Positions 41,360-55,000 of a DNA stretch of 64,000 nt are shown here, piece by piece. Source of the DNA: Sialis fuliginosa (taxonomy: Eukaryota; Arthropoda; Insecta; Megaloptera; Sialidae); NCBI GenBank assembly GCA_961205875.1, contig OY540811.1, positions 18,035,248 through 18,099,247 of the forward strand, read 5' to 3'. The notes below the pieces were generated by a model. That model was not told the origin of the DNA and did no database searches. It saw only the letters and a list, made by a program, of their open reading frames with translations. Position 1 is the first letter of the stretch, and each line of letters opens with the position of its first letter. Both the position numbers and the translations under genes were made by a program.

Positions 41360-42030
41360 TTAGTTAATTCGGTTAATTCTATGCCGCTGCATCTTAAAAA
41401 AAAATTGATGCCTCTAAAAAATGTAAATAAAATAAGAGGCTTAGAAGATACATATTTACTTAAAACTGTTTCGAAATGATCACATGCAGTAAATATTATT
41501 AATCAAATTCAGTTAACTTATTTTATTAAAATTTTTCATAACCTAATATGTATCTCGGAGAAAAAATGTTATTCAATACTCAGATGTTAAAAAATTTATT
41601 AAAATTAGTGCAGTATAACAAATTTTTTTTACATTTTTTTAGCACATAATTTTGTATCGTTTAATTTTTATAGATGTAATTCTCTCTTTATAAATTGTAT
41701 ATAAAACTTTACAATTTAGATATTAGTGAATTTGATGAGAAATGTCTATTATTGTAAAAAAAACTCATTAAATAAAAATGTTGAACTCAATTTTTGGTAT
41801 TTTTCTATTATACATGATAACAAATATAGATAATAAATAAGAGATTATACTACTAACTAAAATTTATAAAAAGTATAATCATATTATATTAACCAAGATT
41901 AATATATGGTATAATCATATATTAAATTTTATTATTTTGAACCCTCTGTGCAGGGTTTGAAATGAATTATCTTGATAAAATATTAGGAGGCATATCGATT
42001 CTAGGGGAAGATTTTCGCATAAGTCTCAGT

Positions 42031-43552
42031 ATGAGGGCATATATGGGCACCGGCAGGATTTCTTTCAGGAGGGTGCATCTAGGTATATAAAATTAAATTT
42101 AAATTAATCTGGCGCCCTGGGCAAGATTTATTTTTCCGCCCTCTCTCCCCCAAAAAAAATGTTAAAAAATCACCAAAAATGTCAATTAAAATTGATAAAA
42201 TTAACTAATAAATTGAATAATTCATTCCTCAGCTTGGCGCGATCCTACAGACTCAAACTTTTTTTTAAAATATAGCTTACATCATTAACTTTACTATCAA
42301 ATGCCCTAAGACCGTCGAGACCTCCTTCCCCTATTATGAACAAATTAAAATTGATAAATCAACAAATAAGTTGATTAGTTAGTATCTCAGCTAATACCTT
42401 ATTAAAGGTTTTCTGGGTTACTGAATAAGTATTTGTTAGTTAGCAGCTATCAAATAATCGATTTTTTTTACAAATTAACATTGTTTGTATTTAGCTATAT
42501 TTTTTGCTTAATCGGGTTTAACTGATCGACAAAAAATTTAAAGATAAAAAAAAGTTTACTGGCGCCCTGGTTCGCTCCCCCCCCCACCCTAAAGCCGGTA
42601 CTGGTGGAACGCATCTTCGCCTGTGAGGAGAATCACACCTCTAGCAATTGAAAATAAAAAATAAAGATTTTTTTTCGAAAACTATATTTTTTTGGAAACT
42701 AATATTTGGTCAGGTTGAAAGTTACATAGAATGTGACTTTCAAAAAAAAAAATCAGTCAAAATGCAAATGCTGATTTTGTACCTGGCTATAGCCTTTGAG
42801 AAAAATAAAAAGTTTTGTGCCAGGTATTGACATGGTACAAATGTATTTTTCAATAGAAAAATATATAAACTTTCATTTGGTCATTGTTTGAAGCTGTTAC
42901 TCGATTGGTATAGTAATGAGTCAAAATTTTTTTTTTTTAATTTTGTGCCAAAATATTACAACAGGATTTAATAAGGCACAAATATTTTTTTTATATAACT
43001 TTAGAAATACTAAATTTTGGCAGTGATTTGAAACTGTTACTTTATTGGTATAATTGATGTACAAAAAATTTCCCGGAAGAGAAGATGGCTAAAAATGTTT
43101 TCACAAGTTCCGGCCAGGTACAAAATGATTTTTCTCATGGTCGCTATGGGTACTAACATTTAAAAAACATTATACCCTGTTACTCGATAGGCTAGTTTTT
43201 TTGCAGCGAGCGCTTGTTCTAATACGTGTGGGTCATTTTTTTTAAATAATGAACGACATAAGAAGATTTTTGTGCAAAAAGTGCAAGACTGATAATATCA
43301 GTCTGATGATGATATACCTATTAGGACATCCAGTCTCTTATTCGCGTCATATTTTTTGATAAAACGTAATTTTCATCAAGTATTATAAGGTCTAAATGGT
43401 ACATTTGGACAACTACCAAGGCGACTAAACTGTTATTCAGAGTGAATTTTAAAATAAAAATTGTATTACTTAATTTTTTCTTGTATTTTCTTTTTTGACA
43501 GGGGGGTGCAAGTGCAACTTGCACCCCCCTCCCGGCGCCCATGAGGGCATAT
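42031..43552. mobile_element. Insertion flanked by a 12-bp direct repeat
   Basis: ATGAGGGCATAT occurs at 42031-42042 and 43541-43552. Between the two, the ends ATGGGCACCGGCAGGA and GGCGCCCAT form a short imperfect inverted repeat. Interior features include CTGGCGCCCTGG at both 42110 and 42560 and a G-run/C-run stem near 43500-43530 (GGGGGGTGCAAGTGCAACTT). No transposase or reverse transcriptase is recognisable, so the class is undetermined. Confidence 0.6.
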
Positions 43553-44943
43553 CATCCGATGAAGATAAGAATATTCCTCTAATTAATCTGTAACTTATTC
43601 ATTTCGAATCCTGATTCTGTGTAAATCTCAATATTAGAAGTTAATTCTTACCTGGACGATTTGCAAATATGTATGTAAAGATGATAAAGGTTAAACAAAA
43701 CATTTATAACAAAATGATTTTTGTTCATTATTGTTTTGAAATATTGATATAAACTTAATAATACAGCCATATAATTAAAGTACAGAAGATTACTGATTAA
43801 TATACAAGAAACAATGAATTTTAAAATTAATAATTACATTAGGCACACAGTGAATATTGACCAACATTTTATATAAACAAAATTTAAAAAAAATAGCATG
43901 CATTTATGTATTACATTTATAAACATGTTTTATGACAGTAAGCTTCATAAAATATATTCTGATAAGAATCTGTAAAATATACAAACATAGCATAAAATAA
44001 GTGATCAAAAAATAATTTAGCTAAAATAACAGCATGGATATAACACAAAAATTGATATCAAATTAAGATTTGTTTTTATAATACTATTTTAAGCTTTAAA
44101 TGTTAATACTGCGGAAGCAGTTACATTTAAAGTTATTTTCATTATCAATAAATAATTTGATATTATTTTTTAAAAGGAAATATCCACTATCTATATAAAT
44201 ATATTATGTACTTCATTTAATCTAATTGCATAAAATAGCAAAAAAGCTTGCTGCATATTAAAATTAAATAGAAACCTTTGTAGAAATGTGAAGTAGTGTA
44301 AAAAATATCTGTAAAAATATTATTTATAGAAAAATACATTACTTTAGTTTATTTTACAAGTGTTTGAATCTTTATTACTTAAATATAGAAGTATTATATT
44401 AATGAAAAAAGTAATGTAAGTTTATTTATGTATTAGTAATGTATTTCTACACAGGTTTCTATTTTTACATTTCATAGACCAAATAAACACTTTCACAAAA
44501 CAATTTCATATACTATAATTACAATAAAGACTAGTTTAACTGTTGAAAGTATTAAAATTTTTTAACAAATGTAACATTTTCAACATAATATATTTAAATT
44601 TCGACATAATTAAAGTAATGCTTAATTAATAATTAAAATACTATAACTTTTACATAATTTAACAAATACTAACTGTATATTATAGTGCTATAAAATAATT
44701 GTTTTAAATATTAATACACAGCGTTCATAATTTAAATAGAAAAAAACGGATCTAACACTTAACAAAATACATATTTTGTTCCATCGATGGATATACTGCA
44801 GCATGTTCAGCCAATATACAATAACTATAAATTTGTATCACTCGTTAAATACTTGCTTATAATAATAGTATGTCGATGACTGTAAAATGATTCTGCTTAT
44901 TCATTAATTTTTTCCATGTTAATTTGTTTAACTAATTGGTATA
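43553..44943. other. Intergenic, nothing recognised
   Basis: Very AT-rich, with no gene or bounded element that I can support. Confidence 0.5.
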
Positions 44944-45929
44944 CAGGGTTACACATTAAGAATGGATATCGACTTTTCTTTTGTAACTACCCTTGAATTT
45001 ACATTTGGAAGAATAATAAAACATCATTTAACCCCCACCCATACTCACATCGTCCACACGCCTCTCAACTTTGAAATTTCAAATGGAACCCCCCATATTT
45101 TATTTTTATTATTATGTTTATTTAATGAACTTTTTACTTCAACAAAATTTTTCTATGATGGACCGTTTAAGAAATATTGGGCAAAATGTGTATTTATTAG
45201 GGTATAGTATTCTTATCACATTAAGAGTGGATATCGACTTTATTTTAGAATCTATAAGAATTAGAGCAATATTTCAAATTGTAACTACCCTTGAATTTTA
45301 ATTTGAAAAATTACTAAAACATCATATAACTTCCATCCATACTCGCATCGCCCACACGCCTCTAAAATTTTAAATGGAACCCCCCATATTTTATTTTGGA
45401 ATCTGAAAGCTAGATTTATTTAATGACCTTTTTAGTTCAAACAAAATTATTATCAAATCAATATTTAAATACAAAATAAAAACTTTCATTTTTTCTGGTA
45501 TTACAGTCAAGCTAGCTGTTACTAGCTTGCAAGCACTTTAAAATAAGATATAAAATTTATATGACAGTTCTCTTGGAGTTTCGTGAAGTTATTGACAAGT
45601 TTTGCGCACGTGCAGTTAGTAACCACCAACGGTATAAAAATAGTAATAATGTTATGAAAATTATCTTGTACGGTCAGAGTCAAAATTTTGTTGAAGTAAA
45701 AAGTTCATTAAACAAATCAAGCTTTCAGATTACAAAATAAAATATGGAGGGTTATATTTGAAATTTCAAAGTTGAGAGGCGTGTGGGCGATGCGGGTATG
45801 GGTGGGGGTTGAATGATGTTTTATTATTCTTCCAAATGTAAGTTCAAGGGTAGTTACAATTTGAAATATTGTTCTAATTCTTATAGTTCCGAAAATAAAG
45901 TCGATATCTACTCTTAATGTGTAACTCTG
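44944..45929. mobile_element. TA-flanked MITE with duplicated left arm
   Basis: The ends CAGGGTTACACATTAAGAAT and TCTTAATGTGTAACTCTG are inverted and flanked by TA (44942-44943 and 45930-45931). The pairing extends inward through GGATATCGACTTT, GTAACTACCCTTGAA and CCACACGCCTCTCAACTTTG. A second, head-to-tail copy of the left arm starts near 45217 (TTAAGAGTGGATATCGACTT), giving left-left-right order. A Tc1/mariner-type target is inferred. No transposase. Confidence 0.75.
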
Positions 45930-46051
45930 TATAAAGTAATTAAATTATTAAGTATTTCACAGAAAATGTAATAATAGTCTTTAAAATTCAGTCCTAGAAA
46001 AAACATTTAAATTTAAATTTATTATATGTACTAAGAAATTGTTCCTTTTAT

Positions 46052-49000
46052 TTATTGTAATGTTAAAGGTTTAAAATAATGTCTACAGTAAGTTGCGCCA
46101 ACACTTAAAGGTTTATCCTGAGTTCTATATAATCTCTTTTTATCAGGTAAGCGATCATAAGCTGATGCGTATTCACGATCAAATACTAATAAATCTATAC
46201 TGTTTCTGCCTAAAGCTTTCACGGCTAAAAACAAAATGTCTCTGTAAATGGAATGGGTTTTGTCTATTCCACGCACAGCCTGCAGTTTCTGTCTTTCTGT
46301 AGCTAATCGTTTTAATGGCTCTGAAAGATCGTTGCAGTTAACGGATGCCATTATCTTTTGCATTACGCTTGAAATGAAAACAACAAATATTAGTTACATG
46401 CTAAGAAATAGTAAACGATATAAATAGACTTACGTTTTAGTAACTGTAGTTTGATCGGTGACTAATGCACTTATTAATGAGCTAGGTATCTCGCGACGTT
46501 GCCAAAGTAGATACATTGAAGATCCGTCTCCATGTAATCTAGGATTGTCCCAAAGACAGCATATGTTTACAGTTTTTGTTGATATTTTTTCTGTGAATTT
46601 GAAATATGTTGGCAATAAAATATAATTACAAAGGTTACATCATTATAAGAACAGTTAAACATACCAGTGTTAATTTTCTGTGATAATGGATCAGAACCTT
46701 CTTTAACTTGCATCAAAGAAGTATCTATATCATCTTCATTTCTATCAAGATCTGTAACTTGTTCATTATTTTGGTGTATGTTACCATATGAATTAGTTTT
46801 TACATCATTAAATCCATGCTTAAGACTCAAATTTGGTAAATGTGTTTGAACATTGATTCTTTCAAATACCCAAACTAAGTTCCAGTATATAATAGGATGT
46901 TCACTGATGAATTTTGAATTCGAAGGTGCGAGATCGCCTTCACATGCTAGAATATTCTCTAATTCCTTACGTAATACTAAAGGATTTAAATATGGTACAC
47001 TGAAAGGTTCTTCGTTGCTTACAGTTATTGTTAACAAAGGAACTGTTGCTTTGTTGCAGAATATACATATTGTATTGAGGTTAGAATCTTCTGGGAACCA
47101 TTTAGACATTATGTCTTCATCGTATAATAAAGACGAACAGTTATGGCACTGGGAACAGGAGCAGAGAATAATCTCAAGATCGTGATGTGGATCTGAAATA
47201 CATTAATTATACATAAAAAATGTTTTTTCCTCATACAAAATAATTACCTATTGATTCATTTATAGGTGGATATAAATTATCAGGGAACATTGGTTCATCA
47301 GCGTCTTTCAGGTTTACTGCGCTACTTTTACAACTTCCAAGTCCGGCCGATATATGTCTGGTCCTTTCCCCTCCTTCACTGCCATCTGTTGACTCTCCCT
47401 CACATATATTGACAGTTATTTCATTTAAATCATTCCCAGTCGCCCGTTCTAAAGTACTGCCTCTACTCGATGCATTTAAGTTCACTCCGCTGCTCATTTT
47501 CACTGGTGTTGAACTGGCAGATATAGCTTCTTTTAATTCATCGTATTTTTTCACAATTGTGGTAGCCGCAGATTTGATACTAGTGATACCACCTTGTATT
47601 ATTTCGTTTGATTTTTTGCCAGTCAAACTTGGACTAAATGAAAATTAAAAGAAATGAGTTAAACATAAAAACATAATTGTTAGTTGTTATTATTTTTTAT
47701 ATTTTATAGAAAATTATAATTTTAAATAATAAATTTTTAACGTATAGTTATTAATTTTGCAAATTTTTTACATACATGTTTTAATAAATTATACTTTCAG
47801 TATAACAAAATTCCATAATATAGAAAAGAGACATTACATTTATTTTTCTCAAAATACAATCCAATGATTAGTCAAGCAAATACGTATGTAGAACAATGAT
47901 AAAATAATTTGTTTAAAAACAGGAGTTACCTGTAAATTTTTTTTGCAAAACTACTGTAAATATGTTATGTACATAGAAGGCATACAATTTGTGTAAGCAT
48001 TTACAATCATAAATAAAAAACAGAAATTAAAACTCTTCTCTAATTATCATTAAAAATATATAATTGCATTTTTTAATTGGTTTTAAAATTTCTTCTCAAA
48101 ATTATATAAAATATCAAAGGTACATTTATAAGTGAATATAGAGAATAGTCTAATACACTTCTGTATCTATTAAATACCTTAAACTGGTGATAGCATTCTC
48201 TATCAGCTGTTGTGGCATCTTAAGATCTGCTTTTCGTAGAGACAATCGGGCTGGTGAGTAGCGGCTAAAAACAATTATATCTAGCTACTGCCTACTGTCT
48301 AAGAACATGCAACGGTGCTCTGGTTCTCAAGCATACACATTTATAGTTTACACACAGAAGCAATATATATGGATACAAGTATACGTATATGCAGTAAAAC
48401 CTCTTTCAAAGTAGGGGAGAGTAGGGTAATCACAAACGCAGGGTAATCGCGAATTCAGTGGTTTCAGTGTGTTATAAGAGTAACGTTAGTAAAAAAAATA
48501 ACCAAATGAAGAAGACTGATGAAGTACCAAGTAAAAAAGAAGAAATAATGATATTGATAAAGAAAATAACTGTTATTGTTATTGTAATGAAAAATACCAA
48601 GATCCTCCTGTTAAAGACTAGGTAATGTGCTACAAGTACAATTTATGGGCATATAATAAGTGTACCAGTGGTCAAAGTACATTTCGAGGCTTTCTTAGTG
48701 GCTTTTGTACCAATTAGGTTTAATTATCTCACTGTTCGTGATTTCTCCCTGCTAGTTGAGTAATCACGATCACCTAAGGTTTATTTTTTATTTTTTAATG
48801 TTAATTTTGTTTTTAAATTTTATTAAAATTCATAATGAAAATTTATAACTAACAGATTATATAATAATAATACACAATACATATATTGGTCTCTTAGTCA
48901 GGTTTTAATTTATTTGATTTTTTACTTAGGTGTTTGTAACTACCCCACTTTTCCCTATGCGAATTATTGCATATATACATATATATATATATATATTATA

Positions 49001-52000
49001 TATTTTTATACCATGCATATGTATGTATATCGTATTTATAGTAATTAGAATCTTGGCAATTTTTTTCCGGTATTGGTGCAAAAATACTAGTATTTTGGCA
49101 TTTATAAATTGGTATTAAAATATGTATAACTAATTGTCAGGTATAGCTATAAAAAGATCTTATTACAAGCTAAAGTTATTTGTGATGTTATTGTTGTGTC
49201 CAATTATGATGTTTTCCTTACATGTAATAGATTTTCTAAGAAAAGATTTCATTTTTTTCAAGTTTGAAGAATAGAACAAACCATAGACATAGAGTATGGA
49301 CTGCGCATTCTGTATTAACATAATAGTATAACATTTCTCCAAAACAGTGAATGATGCAATGGCGTTTGGGATATATCTATCTCTTTTTCTAATAAGAATG
49401 AAATAGACACTCCTGTTTAAATAAGGACAAGTATATCCCAAACCAGTTTCTATCTCTTTCTTTTGACACGATTCTGTTTTCAAGTCAGATGCATCGTCTA
49501 TGCTCTATGTCTATGGATCAAACACTATGAAAAAAATAAAATTCTTCCCAGATAAAGATTAATTTTACAATTACTATCTGATGAATTTTTTTAATGAATA
49601 ATACATAGCTTCAAATTTAAATTATTATATAACATTTTTAGAATTTGGTTGTCATTATTAATATAACAAAGAAAGCTAAGTGATAAAGAGATAATGTCAC
49701 TTATGCAAAACTAGTATTATTTTTTTATACATACCTAAAATTGAATTTAATACTAGACCCTAAGCTGACCAATCCTGATGCAACGGTAGCTGATGGCGGT
49801 AGAGTTTCTGAACGATGTAAAGACTTTAACAATGGTGGTGGACTTCCTTCAAATGTGGCCGATCTGTGTATAGGCTTTCCAAATAAAATCGGATTATCTG
49901 AAATTGGAACAGTCATCGATTGGGCAGGAACTTCTTGTGTATTTACTGGATTTGGTTTTTCTTCAATTTCCAATTCAAATGCTCCGAGGGGATCATCTTT
50001 TGTTATTAAGACACGTGAAGAAACTCTAAAAATTGTTTATTGTTATTTTTACCACAATTGACTAATGCTCTGTTATTTTATTTTTTTAAAACAATCTAGC
50101 ATAAGTGTACGATCGACAAGATGATAAAAAATTCAATTAATTACTTTGTAGGAGAAATACGGCTATTTTCAACAGAATTTAATATTTCATTTTCAGTATC
50201 TTCTAGAGAATCTTGACTGACATTAAATAGACGCTTCCTAGTTGTGTTTTGAAATGTATTTAATATTCTAGCATCTTCTCCAAAACTTTCTGAACGTGCA
50301 AGAACTTTTAAACATTCACTTGGACTATTGGAAGCATTAGATAAACAATTATTTTCTGTAATTTTTTCTTCAGCTATAACCTTTGTCTGTAAATCTGAAT
50401 GAGATGTACCAAAACCTAAAAAATAAGTAGTTTTCAAATAAATTAACTTTTGTTCAAAGAATCAAAGTAATATAGAGTACGTGAAAAAACTAGCGGCATG
50501 CCTGTGTTATATTAGTTTTTATAAACATTTATATCTTAATATATAAAAATCTAGATTATGGTGCGTATGCACGTGAGATCATCATGCCTAAACAACTGGA
50601 CGTATCGAAGCTATATTCACACCACATGTTCGTTTGGTGCTCCGTTAGGTTTATTTTTATTTTGTATCCGGAAGGTGGCGCTGGGGACTGGCTGTCAGTT
50701 CTACAAATTTTTAAAATTTGTTCTTTCTATGCTACACGTTAGCTATTACATTTATTAATAAATCAATTTAAAAAAAAAAATTCTGACGAATGCTGACGCT
50801 AAAATTTCCACCATTAACGAGCATTGTGGGAAAGATGTTTTGCGGCACAATTTATATCTCTGCCATTAATGAATATTTAAAAAAAATTGTACGATATATT
50901 TATCAATGTATGTTGTAAATAGTGATAGTAAAATAAAATTTTTATATTTAATAGTGTCAAAATTTTTTTTTCTATTTGAGCTGCTTTTTCTGAACGCCAG
51001 TATAACCCCTTAAAAAATCTCATTTTAGTCTCTTTTATAAATATATATAAGTACCTGACATTAATAAACCGGCACTTGTCATGACAGCATTCGCAACAGA
51101 CCTATCCTGAATTCCAGGACGTACAATACTACCAACACGATTACAGAATCTTTCAAAAGCTGCTGTGTCCACAGGTCCGGTGTGATCGTGCGAATCTAAA
51201 GATGATCTTGATGCATGGTCAACTTGATCCAACAAACTAATACCTTTAAAAATTATGAACAAATGGGTAAATAATTTTTGATCTTTTTAAGAAAGGTTTT
51301 AACAAGTACCTCCTTCTGTCGATGCAGATAGTTTTCTAGCAGCGTAACGTCTTCCCGCCCTACGAAAATGAGCTGCTCCTTGTACGACGTGTCTTAATTT
51401 ATTCCACAGTAACTGACTTGAACTCGCATGTGCTGGCCACTCTGCTTCTAATACGCATCTATTATAAAATCTGAAAATCGGTAAATTTTATTTAATTTCT
51501 TTGTTTTGGTTAATTTTATTTCACTCTTTACCCATAAGTCAAAGCATTAGGTTGAACGCCTGAACTTTTCATGAGCAACAACAATTTCACAGCCAACAGA
51601 GGCATCGAATGTTCCCCACACAGCTGCATCATGAGCCTATAACAAACTTCATCGCACGATAATCGTAGACGACACGCTTTCCCTAACAGATCGTACGCAA
51701 CGCGTAGCAAAGCTCTCTCTTTGCCAGGATTAACGTGAAGTATACTTGGTAAAATCATGAAGTAGAGAGAATAACATGTGCCTAATAAACATTTCGCCCA
51801 TAGGTCTGGCGAACTAACACATTTTCTGTAAAAAAATCATTATTATTAACATTCAAATTTTTAATAGGTTTTAAGCATTTTTTTTCATATATGGAACTTT
51901 TTTTAAAATAACGAATTATTGGAATTGCTTCCTTGTTATATCGTAAATATGAGAAGCTTTGTGATCATTAAAAAAAAATATGTTCTCCGATTTCAAAATT

Positions 52001-55000
52001 TTCACTTGATCTATTTGTTTCAGTTCAAGACAAACACTTTCTGTACTGTGTCTGTCTGTATGTGTGTATGTCTGTATGTGTGTATGTCTGTGTGTTTATC
52101 CCCTGAATCCTTGTCACACACAACTTGGTTAGTTGGTTGGGTTTGGTTTGAGGGTGGTCCTATTTAAAAATCATTAAAATTGTATATAAAGGAGAGGGGT
52201 GACATCCCAAAACAATAATTTTTTCAAAAACATGTTACCTGAAAATTTTATAGAATTTTGCTTCCTCGCAATATCGAAGATACGAGAAGCTTTGTGATCT
52301 ATTCAGATTGAGACAAAAAAAATGTTCTTTGATTTCAAAATTTTAAATTGATTTATCCGTTTCACGTCAAGGTAAACACTTTTCGTTCCGTGTCTGTCTG
52401 TCTGTCCGTCCGTGTATGTGTCTGTCTGTCCTCTGAATCCTTGTCATACGCATAACTCATGAACCACTGAACCGATATTATTGAAACTTGGTCGGATGGT
52501 TGGGTCTGGCTTGAGGACGGTCCCATTTCAAAATCATCGTGTTTGGTAAATTTAACACGAGGAAGCACTGTGTATTTACTTGGCAGATGTTTTTTTTAGA
52601 GCATTCAATTTTCTATAAAGTAGGTCACCACAACTTTTTTAATAATATATTCTCTTACAAACATTTATCTCCATTTGCATAAAAAAATCATCATTTGTTT
52701 TGTTCAATCACTATTTACTTTGACATAATAAATGTCATTTTGACGTTTTAAATGTTAATTTGATATACTTTATAATTTATTTTGTTTTCACGCATGTTTA
52801 ACCAGATATCCAATGCACCCTCTATCTTTTTCTTTTGTGACGAATCGTTTTTGAATCAGATGCACGATTCATACTCTATGTTATGTCTATTGTTTATTGT
52901 TTTATACAGCTAAATTCACTCGAGATAGTTTGATAAATATTTATTAAAAAATATTTGAAGTTAATTAATTTTTCATTATTCATTTTAAGTCTTTTTATAT
53001 TAAATCAACAAAAATTTCGATAACAACTCTATCATTACGTTTGCTGAGATCCAATATTCTAATATATAATTCTGAGTTCTATATTTTAGAAAATTTTATA
53101 AGAAAATACAATTTTTGATTATATTTAAAGCAAACAGCAGAATACTGTTATAATATTCTCATACTTATTTGAGGTTATTCGTAGTTGTTTTTCAATCTCG
53201 TCAAAGAAGTATAACTTCTAATGCGTGTGTATAAGTACATACACTAATTTTTTTTAATGTAGTTACTTTTCAATAAAAAAAATTTGTTATTATATAACTG
53301 AATTTTTAAATTACCTTGCATAAATTTGGGCAGTTTTGATTTCATGTTTAGTTCGTCTTGCCATTGGGGATCCAGGCAATAAATGTTGAGTATTTAACAA
53401 TAGTTGTTTTTTAGAACACAACAAAGCTGGGTCTAAAGTGAATGTTTTGTAATAGAACATACCACCTAAACAAAATAAAACAAACATTAATAATAAAAAT
53501 CGATTTAGATTAAAAAACATTTAACTTACCATCTGACATGGGTTCTAGAGGTAAAACAAAAAGTGTTCTTTCGCTTCCTGCTGTTATATCTGTTTCCAGT
53601 AAATGGATATCAGAATCATCAGATGTTAATCTTTCGGTGCATTCGTCAAAGAAAGCTAAACCTTGATCGCCGTCAGCTACAAAACTTCGCTCTTCAATGA
53701 ACCGAATAAACATTTGCGTACGCATTACCAACTGAAAAAATTTATGATGGGCCTGAAAAGTATCAAAAGTATAAGATATTATAGGATCACTTCAACAACT
53801 TCTAAAAAAAATTTCTAAATGACATTATTTTCAATTATGGCTATGATCAATAATAAAAAAAAAATCTCACATCAAAAACTAATTGATTTCATTAAAATTC
53901 TAAAAATCACCTTATTTTTCAACTCTTACCGGAACGACCCCTTAAATTAAATTAATCTAATTAATAAAAAAACTGGAAAATAAATAAATGTAAATTTACT
54001 TTATCACGAGATCTAAGAAAAGCTTCAAGTTGAAACAAGGCTTGAGGATCAGTAGTACCAACTGTCGGTGCTCGGGTAATCGGTAACAGATATGATCTAT
54101 ATCCTCTTAAAGTGCTCGCCATAAATTTCAGAAAAGCTTCTTGTATTTCTAGTTCAATCGATTGCTACATAAGTAAATAAAAATTGATTAGACATTAAAA
54201 ATAATCTCGTATACTTAAAGCAATACTCACTTCTTTCCTTCGTTTTAAAAATTCTCCTTCTAAACTACTATCATTTTGAGCATAGTTATTTGGATATGGT
54301 TCTTTCATAAGGCTTTTATAAAGATTATCGAGCTTTTTCCTTAAAACATTCGCTGGCTTCTTCGGTAAAATTTTTGTAGTCAGGTATATTTGAGATTCGC
54401 ACATCTTTGAAAATAGAAATTATAAAAAAATGAAAATATACAAAACAAAACTACAAAATTTGTTTGACTCACAGAAATATTGTTTGTATCTAAGTCTATG
54501 CAATTCACATCTGTAGGTGGATCATATAAATCAAAAAAGCGAGAATCAACCCCTATTAAATAGGGTAGAGGAGCATGAAGAACTTCAGCCAAACCTAAAA
54601 ATATATAAAAATAATTTATTTCAATATATAAAAAAATTGAAGTGACAAAATTCAGTATCATTTTGATACAACAGAACTAGCCTTACAAAATTATGATAAA
54701 AATAGTTATAATCTAAATTAACCTGTAAATTGACTGTCAGATAGTTGACGAGAATTTTTGAGTAGTTCCCTAATACAATTAAAATTAAATGGTTGTAATT
54801 TACCTAGAGGACATAACGGTATATAAGGACACTGCCACTTGAAAGGAAACAATAATGTAGACACGGCTTCTGCAACCGCAGTCAATGTATCAGGACGTAA
54901 CGAATGAATCAGTATTTTCTGTTCTGTTAGAGCCAACAGCAGGACTGTGAGGCAATTTTCAGCTCCGAGGTTTGTTAATAACTGTCTAAAACCAGCAGCG

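Noticed and set aside
46667-47185. Plus-strand frames opposite a DENND4 exon
   Set aside because: Antisense shadows; the minus strand encodes [13 protein letters not shown] and [10 protein letters not shown], which are conserved in DENND4.
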